From: an uncultured bacterium
Lineage (GTDB): Bacteria; Patescibacteria; Paceibacteria; UBA9973; Zambryskibacteraceae
Assembly (NCBI GenBank): GCA_903918125.1
Contig: CAIXDB010000021.1
Location: 1-5,399 of the forward strand
DNA: 5,399 bases
Direction of reading: 5' to 3'
This document shows positions 1 through 5,399 of the stretch, one piece after another; the first letter of the stretch is position 1, and every line of letters begins with the position of its first letter. The notes under the pieces are model-generated. The model was not told the DNA's origin, made no database searches, and saw only the letters and a program-made list of their open reading frames with translations. Both the position numbers and the translations under genes were made by a program.

Positions 1-640
1 GGTGGAGTAAGGTAAAAAATCTTTTCTCGTCTGCGCCGGCAAAATTTTTTCGGGAAATGTCGGAAACAGTCAGTATTGCCGAGTCGACGGTTGGTGGCGG
101 ATTGAACGAGCCGGGCAGAACGGTACGGACAAGTCGCGGAGTGCCGTACGCCTTGACGGAGAGCGACAGCAAACTTTCTTTCCCATCGCGGGCGACAATC
201 CGCTCGGCAACTTCTTTTTGTATCAAAAGTGTCATCGTACTTGGTTGGTTCTCGGCTTCGAGAAATTGGCGAATGATAAGGCCGGTAATATAGTATGGAA
301 TATTTGCCACCAGTTTGTACGGTTCCGCAATCGTTGCGGTCATGCGACCACTGCTCGCTTCCAGCGGTCGCATTTCGAGCACGTCACCGTGAATAAGCGT
401 CAGTTGTTTCTCGACAATTTCTTTTTCAAATATTTGGCGCAGTTCCGGCACGAGTGCGTCGTCTTTTTCCACCGCCACCACCTGCGCACCGGCGTCCAAA
501 AGTCCGCGCGTCAAAATCCCCTTCCCCGGTCCGATTTCCAGCACCGTTTCGCCGGCAATAATATTCGATGCTGAAACAATATCCGCAATGATTTTGTGCG
601 ATGTCAGAAAATGTTGCCCGAGTGATTTTTTTGGTTTCAA
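1..640 (-). CDS. rsmA: 16S rRNA (adenine(1518)-N(6)/adenine(1519)-N(6))-dimethyltransferase RsmA (KsgA), C-terminus cut by window edge
   Basis: RsmA uses S-adenosylmethionine to dimethylate the two adjacent adenines in the loop of 16S rRNA helix 45, a late checkpoint in small-subunit assembly in the cytoplasm. I translated the minus strand by hand: 213 residues are visible of the roughly 260-275 usual for the family, and no stop occurs before base 1. The product opens with MKPKKSLGQHFL, the family's N-terminal signature. The SAM-binding motif I, LEIGPGKG, is at residues 34-41, and the acidic residue of motif II is E58 in AVEKD. HGDVL is at residues 84-88, the catalytic motif NIPYY at 113-117, and the conserved FNPPPTVDSAI at 179-189. 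I chose the TTG at 640 because it places the LGQ motif at the normal distance; no ATG or GTG precedes it in frame and no Shine-Dalgarno is visible. It starts 30 bases after the helicase stop, so it is probably co-transcribed with it. The family call is very secure; the start is probable. Confidence 0.96.
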   Translation of the reverse strand, partial: MKPKKSLGQHFLTSHKIIADIVSASNIIAGETVLEIGPGKGILTRGLLDAGAQVVAVEKDDALVPELRQIFEKEIVEKQLTLIHGDVLEMRPLEASSGRMTATIAEPYKLVANIPYYITGLIIRQFLEAENQPSTMTLLIQKEVAERIVARDGKESLLSLSVKAYGTPRLVRTVLPGSFNPPPTVDSAILTVSDISRKNFAGADEKRFFTLLH

Positions 641-670
641 TTTTTTTAGTTTATAAATGCAAAATTCAAT

Positions 671-2611
671 TCAAAAAGTAATACTCATCAGCGGTTTCTC
701 GATGCGCACACCGCCGTACGTTTCGCGCTCGATGTATTTCGCCGGAATGTCCGACAAAAACTCCGACGGCGCGTTGACCTCCGTGTTTCCAAATATAGTC
801 CGCGTCTCGGCATATGTCAAAAAAAGTTTTCTTTCTGCACGCGTCAGAGCGACGTAGAACAAGCGCCTCTCCTCCTCACTCTCTTCTTTTGTTTTTCTAT
901 CCTGCCCAAACCCGCTGTGCGGAAAAAGGTCCGCTTCGAGACCGCTGACAAAAACCGTGTCGAACTCCAGCCCCTTTGACGAATGCACGGTCATCAATTT
1001 CACACCGGTTTTCGGCTGGTCGAGCGTATCCTGGTCGGAAGCAAGCGCACTTTCCGTCAAAAATTTTTCTACGCCTTCCTCGGGTGGATAGTCGTCGTAT
1101 TGTTTGGCGAGTGTCACGAGCTCCATCACGTTTTCCAGTCGGTCGGTATCTTCCTCTTTTCCCGACTCGTACATTTTTTCCATACCCGAATGCTGAATGA
1201 TGAATTTCAAGGCATTGGAAATTTTTTCTGTCATCAGCTTTGTTCGAAACGCTCCCAACATCTCTCGCACCGAATGTATTTTTGCCACTGTTCCACTTGG
1301 CAGTTCGCCTTCCTTGCCTGCCAAAATTTTATCGAGCGTCACTTTGCCGATACCTCGTACTGGTGTGTTTATGATACGTACAAAGTCTGTGGTACTTTCG
1401 GGTGACAAGGATGCTTTGACGTAACTCAACACGTCTTTGATTTCTTTTCTCTCGAAAAATTTTGTGCCCAAGAGCTGGTACGGCACACCGTATGCCAGAA
1501 ATGCTTCCTCGAGTACGCGCGATTGGAAGTTGGCACGATACAGCACGGCTATCTTGTCCGCCACCATCCCTTCGGTGATCAATCGTCCGCAGGTCATGGC
1601 AATGAAGTGTGCCTCGTCCGTTTCGTCGCGTCCGGAGAAAAGCGACAACATCTCCCCTTCCGCATTTTCGGTGAACAAATTCTTCGGTATGCGAAAATTA
1701 TTTTTTTGAATTATTTCGTTTGCCACTGCCAGTATCGTTTTTGTCGAACGATAATTCTGTTCGAGAAAAAAAGTTTTTGCGCCAGGGTATGATTTTTCGA
1801 AATGAAGCATGTGCTTTATTTCAGACCCTCTCCATGAAAAAATATTTTGATCGGCATCGCCCACCGCACACACGTTTTTATATTTCATCGCGATTAATTC
1901 GACTATTTCATTCTGCACCTTGTTTGTGTCCTGGTACTCGTCAATGTGAATGTATCGAAATCGTTCCTGATATCGCCCAAGCACTTCCGGGTATTTTTCC
2001 AAAAGTTTCAAGGTTTTCAAGAGTAAATCATCAAAATCAAGGGCGTGTTCGCGAGTCAAAATTTCCTCGTACCGCGCCCAGGCTTTTTTTGTTATGTCCG
2101 AGGTGTAATCGTGCGCGTCGCGTTCGCGATATTCGCCGAAATCCACGCCCCGACCCTTCTCGCCGGAAATAATATGTCGCACGGTGTCCAAATGTTCCTT
2201 CGGCTCAACCCCGATGTACACAAGCGCATCTTTAAGCGCCTTTTTCGAGTCTGCGGTGTCAAAAATGGTGAAATGTCGCGGGAGTTTGAGCAACTCGGCA
2301 TTTTCTTTTATCACGAGCACGCCGAGCGAGTGGAAGGTGCTGACAAACGGCATGCCTTGTCTGGAAAAACGCATCTCGCTGTCGCCCGCAAGCATGTCCC
2401 GCACGCGGTCGCGCATCTCCTTGGCCGCTTTGTTGGTGAAGGTGATGGCCAGAATCTGGCTCGCCGGTACGCCGGAGTTCATCAAGTGCAAAATCCTGTG
2501 CGTGATGGTTTTTGTCTTGCCTGCTCCCGCCCCGGCAACAATGAGCACCGGTCCTTCCGTCGCCAAAACTGCCTTTTTCTGCTCGGTATTCAGCGTTTCG
2601 AGGTAATTCAT
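671..2611 (-). CDS. uvrD: UvrD/PcrA/Rep-family superfamily 1A ATP-dependent DNA helicase
   Basis: This is a 3'-5' DNA helicase of the UvrD/PcrA/Rep family, acting in repair, replication restart or removal of recombinase filaments. The product has 646 residues from the ATG at 2611. Motifs run in order: Q-motif LNTEQ (7-11), Walker A AGAGAGKT (26-33), Ia ITFTNKAAKEM (56-66), II IDEYQDT (223-229), III AVGDADQNIFSWRG (249-262), IV LEQNYRS (283-289), V LMTVHSSKGLEFD (539-551) and VI EERRLFYVALTRAE (580-593). The frame stays open for 36 more codons upstream, with ATGs at 2632, 2644 and 2719. That stretch is unlike the family, and a likely -10 element lies within it, so I prefer 2611. The ATG at 2632 has a weak AGGTGG just upstream and is the main alternative. 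After FLSDIP only about 23 residues remain, so the C-terminal Tudor-like tail of PcrA and UvrD appears absent, giving a Rep-like length. The stop is TGA, followed closely by rsmA. Which subfamily it belongs to is unresolved. Confidence 0.96.
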   Translation of the reverse strand: MNYLETLNTEQKKAVLATEGPVLIVAGAGAGKTKTITHRILHLMNSGVPASQILAITFTNKAAKEMRDRVRDMLAGDSEMRFSRQGMPFVSTFHSLGVLVIKENAELLKLPRHFTIFDTADSKKALKDALVYIGVEPKEHLDTVRHIISGEKGRGVDFGEYRERDAHDYTSDITKKAWARYEEILTREHALDFDDLLLKTLKLLEKYPEVLGRYQERFRYIHIDEYQDTNKVQNEIVELIAMKYKNVCAVGDADQNIFSWRGSEIKHMLHFEKSYPGAKTFFLEQNYRSTKTILAVANEIIQKNNFRIPKNLFTENAEGEMLSLFSGRDETDEAHFIAMTCGRLITEGMVADKIAVLYRANFQSRVLEEAFLAYGVPYQLLGTKFFERKEIKDVLSYVKASLSPESTTDFVRIINTPVRGIGKVTLDKILAGKEGELPSGTVAKIHSVREMLGAFRTKLMTEKISNALKFIIQHSGMEKMYESGKEEDTDRLENVMELVTLAKQYDDYPPEEGVEKFLTESALASDQDTLDQPKTGVKLMTVHSSKGLEFDTVFVSGLEADLFPHSGFGQDRKTKEESEEERRLFYVALTRAERKLFLTYAETRTIFGNTEVNAPSEFLSDIPAKYIERETYGGVRIEKPLMSITF

Positions 2612-2618
2612 CCGAAAA

Positions 2619-2627
2619 AGTATACCA
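2619..2627 (-). promoter_or_regulatory. Extended -10 promoter for the helicase gene, predicting a near-leaderless mRNA
   Basis: On the minus strand the sequence TGGTATACT fits an extended -10 (TG, one base, then a TATAAT-like hexamer, 5 of 6). The hexamer ends 7 bases before the helicase ATG at 2611, so transcription would start at or within a base or two of that ATG. No good -35 lies 16-18 bases upstream, which extended -10 promoters can tolerate. This supports the start at 2611 over the upstream ATGs. It is inferred from motif match and spacing only. Confidence 0.45.
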
Positions 2628-2648
2628 CACATATCCACCTCTTCCATA

Positions 2649-2676
2649 TTGACCGCGCCCCTCAAAGGTATATACT
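2649..2676 (+). promoter_or_regulatory. Sigma70-type promoter facing the peptidase gene
   Basis: TTGACC at 2649-2654 (5 of 6 to TTGACA) and TATACT at 2671-2676 (5 of 6 to TATAAT) are separated by 16 bases, close to the usual 17. A start near 2683 would leave a leader of about 145 bases before the GTG at 2828. It is the best -35/-10 pair I found in the 2612-2827 gap. Its -35 is back to back with the upstream part of the minus-strand promoter, so the two polymerase footprints probably overlap. Confidence 0.45.
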
Positions 2677-2827
2677 GAAATGGTACCGAACTCTCACAAA
2701 TATCGCTCAACAAAGCCATATTTTCACGGAACGACAGAATAGTATTTAATCCACGCGTATTATAGGTTCACAAAAAGATCCGCATTCCCAGTCTGGTCTT
2801 AAAAGCACACGTCGAAAAGTAAGTCGT
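2677..2827 (+). other. Predicted 5' leader of the peptidase mRNA, with a small hairpin at the GTG start
   Basis: This non-coding stretch lies between the plus-strand promoter and the peptidase start. CACACG at 2806-2811 can pair with CGTGTG at 2825-2830 across a 13-base loop, and the second arm includes the GTG at 2828. I see no riboswitch consensus, no terminator with a U-tract and no Shine-Dalgarno. In the peptidase frame it has been open since the TAA at 2747-2749, so its last part could also be coding if an unconventional start (for example ATT at 2759) is used. A 20-codon frame from the ATG at 2680 to the TAG at 2740-2742 is probably chance. Confidence 0.3.
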
Positions 2828-3988
2828 GTGGGATCCGATGGTAGTACGGTGAGCATATCGGCAGGCAAGAAATTGAACATTTTTCTCATTGTTTTTGCTT
2901 TTTTGTCGATTTCCATGCCTTTTACCGTCCACGCCGGCGTGTTTTCCTTTCTTTCCGGTTTGTTCGCGCCTTCTGCCGTGTCTGCCGACGTGAATCTTCC
3001 GAATTCTCAAAACATGGCGCTCCTTGAAGCGTCGCATTCTCCGAACCCGAGCCAGCCTTCTTCAAATTCAAACCTGGCTATTCTTGACGACACATCGCTC
3101 TCGCCGGAAACTCAACCTGTCGCCTCGATCGCCTCAACCACAAACATAAACAACGACCAAATTTCGCTGTACGTCGTGCATCCCGGTGATACGTTGCCCG
3201 CAATCGCACAAATGTTTGGCGTGTCGGTCAATACTATTGTGTGGGCGAACGACATCAAGGGTAATAAAGTGTCCGTTGGTGACAAGTTAGTCATTTTGCC
3301 TATTTCCGGGGTGCAATACACGGTTAAATCGGGCGATACACTGCTCTCGATTGCCAAAAAATACAAAGGTGATGTGGATGAAATCGCGGAGTTCAATGAT
3401 CTCGCCATCGACGCCAAGCTTGCAGTTGGTCAGACGGTGATTATTCCCGACGGCGAAGTGTCAGCAAGTGAAAGTGGACCCGTTCAGCATTCAAGCGGAA
3501 GTGGTTCGAGTGGCAGTTCCGGTTCAAGCGGTTCACTTGTGTATGTTGCTCCGGGCGGTACGTCACCTTTGGCTTCAGGTGCATTGCCTGCTCCAGCCGG
3601 TTCGCCCGCTGTCGGTTCGCGCGGTTCAAACTCTCCGACAATTGTCGGCTACTACGAACGCCCGATTCTCGGCGGCGTCAAAACGCAAGGCATTCACGGA
3701 CACAATGCAGTCGACCTTGCCTCGGCGTATGGCACACCGATCATGGCGGCAGCCGACGGTGAAGTCATCGTCTCGCGTGACTCCGGTTGGAACGGCGGAT
3801 ATGGCGAATATATTGTCATCAAACACGGCAATGGCACGGAAACTTTGTACGCTCACTTGAGCGAAACACTCGTCGATGTCGGCGACACGGTCACGCAAGG
3901 TCAAATCATCGCTCATATGGGTTCCACCGGTGACTCAACCGGCGATCATGTGCATTTCGAAATCCGCGGTGCGCCGAACCCATTCTAA
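2828..3988 (+). CDS. Secreted LysM-LysM-M23 peptidase (murein endopeptidase, LytM/NlpD-like)
   Basis: This is a predicted exported peptidoglycan-binding zinc endopeptidase of 386 residues from the GTG at 2828. A signal peptide or anchor has the basic pair K14-K15, a hydrophobic core to about residue 34 and a possible cleavage site after VHA (36). A second small-residue site, SAVSA, ends at 53. A Ser/Pro/Asn-rich spacer leads to two LysM repeats at about 114-158 (VVHPGDTLPAIAQMFGVS) and 163-207 (YTVKSGDTLLSIAKKY). A Ser-Gly linker follows at 222-236, then the M23 domain at about 271-386. Zinc and catalytic residues are all present: H292 and D296 (HNAVD), H343 (YAHLSE), and H374 and H376 (HVHFEI). 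No cysteine occurs anywhere, as is common in exported proteins. LysM domains bind N-acetylglucosamine in glycan; M23 enzymes cut peptide cross-links in wall growth, division or remodelling. The start is uncertain: GTG 2849 or TTG 2873 would also leave most or all of the signal segment. The substrate bond cannot be told from sequence. Confidence 0.95.
   Translation: MGSDGSTVSISAGKKLNIFLIVFAFLSISMPFTVHAGVFSFLSGLFAPSAVSADVNLPNSQNMALLEASHSPNPSQPSSNSNLAILDDTSLSPETQPVASIASTTNINNDQISLYVVHPGDTLPAIAQMFGVSVNTIVWANDIKGNKVSVGDKLVILPISGVQYTVKSGDTLLSIAKKYKGDVDEIAEFNDLAIDAKLAVGQTVIIPDGEVSASESGPVQHSSGSGSSGSSGSSGSLVYVAPGGTSPLASGALPAPAGSPAVGSRGSNSPTIVGYYERPILGGVKTQGIHGHNAVDLASAYGTPIMAAADGEVIVSRDSGWNGGYGEYIVIKHGNGTETLYAHLSETLVDVGDTVTQGQIIAHMGSTGDSTGDHVHFEIRGAPNPF
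3491..3535 (+). repeat. Ser-Gly linker repeat inside the LysM-M23 gene
   Basis: These 45 bases encode a run made only of Ser and Gly, mainly SSG units (residues 222-236), between the second LysM and the M23 domain. Serine codons of both the AGC/AGT and TCN types alternate, so the DNA is less repetitive than the protein. This looks like a linker kept flexible by selection on protein composition rather than a recent tandem DNA expansion. It probably lets the catalytic domain swing on the wall-bound LysM pair. Confidence 0.8.
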
Positions 3989-3997
3989 AAATTTTTA
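3986..3997. other. AT-only palindrome holding both stop codons of the convergent genes
   Basis: The 12-base perfect palindrome TAAAAATTTTTA contains the TAA of the peptidase gene (3986-3988) at one end and the TAA of comM, read on the minus strand (3997-3995), at the other. Only 6 bases lie between the two stops. It has no loop and no G-C pairs, so it is not a convincing intrinsic terminator. I saw no GC-rich hairpin with a U-tract in the bases I checked on either side. Confidence 0.75.
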
Positions 3998-5399
3998 AAA
4001 TCCTTCGTATTTTTTCGGGCGGTATTGCAACGCTTCGAGAATATGATTTTCTTTCACATTTTCACTTCCATCCAAGTCTGCGATGGTGCGAGCGAGTTTA
4101 ATTGTGCGGTGATACGCTCGCGCGGACAAATCCAGTTTTTTGGCGGACATGTTCAGAATTTCTTTGACTTTGTCGGACAGTTGGACATGCGCCACCAAAT
4201 CCTTCGCCGACAGTTCCGCGTTCGTTTGTATGTTCAACCCGGCTTTTTTCCATCGGTCGGACTGAATTTTCCGCGCACGCTCCACTCGCGGTTTTATGTG
4301 TGCAGTTCCTTCGTGCTCGTCGCGCGCATCCGTCAGCTTTTCGTGCTCAACTTTTGACACTTCCACCCACAAGTCGATGCGGTCGACGATCGGTCCGGAA
4401 AGTTTGCGTTTGTATCGGTCGATGTCGTGCGCCGAGCAGGTGCATTCTTTGCCGACGATGCCATAATTTCCGCACGGACACGGGTTCATGGTGGCGATGA
4501 GACAGAAATGTGCCGGATATTTCACGCTTCCCTTTGCGCGCGAAATGGTGATGCACCTGTCCTCGAGCGGTTGTCGCAGAGTTTCCAGCACACGCGTGTC
4601 GAATTCCGGAAATTCGTCCATGAACAACACGCCTTTGTGTGCAAGCGTCACCTCGCCCGGAAACAAGTTTGCCCCGCCACCGACAAGTGAGACATACGAC
4701 GCGGTGTGGTGTGGTGCGCGAAACGGCGGTTCCTCCACCAAACCTTCAGTGAGTAATCCGCCGATGGAATAAATCGATGTCACTTCGAGCATTTCGTCGA
4801 AGGATAGTGCTGGAAGAATGTGTCGAAATGCTCGTGCAAGCATCGTTTTGCCGGTGCCCGGCGGTCCGTACATAATGATGTTGTGTCCGCCGGCCGCGGC
4901 GATTTCCAACCCGCGCTTTGCAGACTCTTGACCTTTGACGTCGGCGAAATCCATAGCTATTTCTTTAGTTTGGAACTGCTTTTCTTTTCGGATATATGGT
5001 GTAATCTCAACGTGTTCAATCTTTTTTTCTTCATCTTTAAAATTTTTTGTATTGATGTGTTGCACAATTTGCAAAAGTGTTTCCGCACCGTACACGGCGA
5101 TGCCAGCGATACTCGACGCTTCCTCGGCGTTTTGTATCGGCAGAAAAATTTCTGCAAACCCTTCTTTTTTGGCTTTTTGCGTGATCGGCAAGGCGCCTTT
5201 TATCGGTCTCAGTTCTCCGTCGAGCGAAAGTTCGCCGACGAACATTCTTTTTTTGGTTTCCGCTTTGATGTCTTCCGAAGCGATCAAATATCCGACGGCA
5301 ATCGGCAAATCAAAAAGCGGTCCCTCTTTTTTGACATCCGCCGGTGCCAGAGAGACCACGATTTTTTGATTTTTATTTTTTGGCGATTTGAATCCGGAA
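3995..5399 (-). CDS. comM: ComM/YifB-family AAA+ ATPase (magnesium-chelatase-like), N-terminus outside window
   Basis: ComM is a hexameric AAA+ motor that drives branch migration during integration of single-stranded DNA in natural transformation; homologues (YifB) also occur widely in bacteria not known to be competent. Visible are 467 residues of a family length near 500; about 40-60 N-terminal residues are missing. The frame continues to base 5398, beyond the GTG at 5359, with the family-like lead-in SGFKSPKNKNQKIVVSLAPA. An internal start at the GTG 5359 is therefore unlikely. In visible numbering, the Lon-like N-terminal domain runs to about 117 (KKEGPLFDLPIA at 23-34). The AAA+ core follows: Walker A GPPGTGKT (178-185), RAPHHTAS (227-234), Walker B GVLFMDE (256-262), a cysteine cluster CPCG and CTC (C307, C309, C319, C321), and SGPIVDRIDL (334-343). 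The C-terminal Mg-chelatase-type domain includes LSARAYHRTIKLARTIADL (424-442). The gene converges on the peptidase with a 6-base gap. Confidence 0.96.
   Translation of the reverse strand, partial: SGFKSPKNKNQKIVVSLAPADVKKEGPLFDLPIAVGYLIASEDIKAETKKRMFVGELSLDGELRPIKGALPITQKAKKEGFAEIFLPIQNAEEASSIAGIAVYGAETLLQIVQHINTKNFKDEEKKIEHVEITPYIRKEKQFQTKEIAMDFADVKGQESAKRGLEIAAAGGHNIIMYGPPGTGKTMLARAFRHILPALSFDEMLEVTSIYSIGGLLTEGLVEEPPFRAPHHTASYVSLVGGGANLFPGEVTLAHKGVLFMDEFPEFDTRVLETLRQPLEDRCITISRAKGSVKYPAHFCLIATMNPCPCGNYGIVGKECTCSAHDIDRYKRKLSGPIVDRIDLWVEVSKVEHEKLTDARDEHEGTAHIKPRVERARKIQSDRWKKAGLNIQTNAELSAKDLVAHVQLSDKVKEILNMSAKKLDLSARAYHRTIKLARTIADLDGSENVKENHILEALQYRPKKYEGF

Noticed and set aside
218..574. 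Open frame on the plus strand opposite rsmA
   Set aside because: It is a shadow of rsmA, with low-complexity His/Phe/Arg content and no family match; the minus strand carries all RsmA motifs.
2612..2719. N-terminal extension of the helicase to the ATG at 2719
   Set aside because: The extra 36 residues do not resemble the family, and a likely promoter -10 falls inside them.
2680..2742. Twenty-codon plus-strand frame just after the predicted -10, as a leader peptide
   Set aside because: No Shine-Dalgarno, no run of regulatory codons and no attenuator hairpin; its frame cannot be joined to the peptidase by one shift because of the TAA at 2747-2749. It is probably chance.
2045..2749. Long open frame on the plus strand opposite the helicase gene
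   Set aside because: It lies antisense to a strongly conserved coding region, has no recognisable domain, and its openness follows from the codon use of the real gene. It also crosses the divergent promoter region.
3441..3916. Minus-strand open frames inside the peptidase gene
   Set aside because: They are antisense shadows of the LysM-M23 coding region and carry no recognisable domain.
3995..5359. ComM as a complete gene starting at the GTG at 5359
   Set aside because: The frame continues to the window edge and the residues before 5359 match the family's lead-in, so the gene is truncated by the window rather than starting here.
1..5399. A new multi-gene defence, mobile or competence system
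   Set aside because: All four genes belong to widespread families, they lie in three transcription units facing different ways, and there are no repeats, integrase, att sites or unknown accessory ORFs. Co-occurrence of ComM and a helicase does not by itself show a linked system.

Overview
This window looks like ordinary chromosomal DNA from a bacterium using the standard code. The mix of genes resembles Candidate Phyla Radiation (Patescibacteria, possibly Parcubacteria). The hints are a short UvrD-like helicase, an exported LysM-M23 peptidase, a ComM homologue, many oligo-A/T tracts, non-ATG starts, and no convincing Shine-Dalgarno sequence where a start is visible. The lineage is an inference from style, not a demonstrated fact. 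I see no phage, transposon, CRISPR array, tRNA or rRNA.

Layout. On the minus strand, reading right to left from about 2611 to 1, lie a UvrD/PcrA/Rep-type superfamily 1A helicase and then, 30 bases later, the 16S rRNA dimethyladenosine transferase RsmA (KsgA). RsmA runs off the left edge. Divergent to these, on the plus strand, is a secreted two-LysM, M23-family peptidase (about 2828-3988). Converging on it from the right is a minus-strand ComM/YifB AAA+ protein (3995-5399) whose N-terminus lies outside the window. The only intergenic region of any size is 2612-2827. It appears to carry two divergent promoters: an extended -10 that would give a near-leaderless helicase transcript, and a -35/-10 pair that would give the peptidase an mRNA leader of roughly 145 bases or more.

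Functions. The helicase unwinds DNA for repair or restart, and RsmA finishes the small ribosomal subunit. The peptidase binds and cuts peptidoglycan outside the membrane. In competent bacteria, ComM drives branch migration when incoming single-stranded DNA is integrated. A DNA helicase, a ComM and a wall hydrolase would fit DNA uptake and recombination in a naturally competent cell, but all are also common housekeeping genes and the strands do not suggest one regulon. I found no new multi-gene system. The points worth a second look are small: the promoter architecture, the missing helicase C-terminal domain, the uncertain peptidase start, the same-frame uvrD-rsmA junction, and a 12-base palindrome that supplies both stop codons of the convergent pair.
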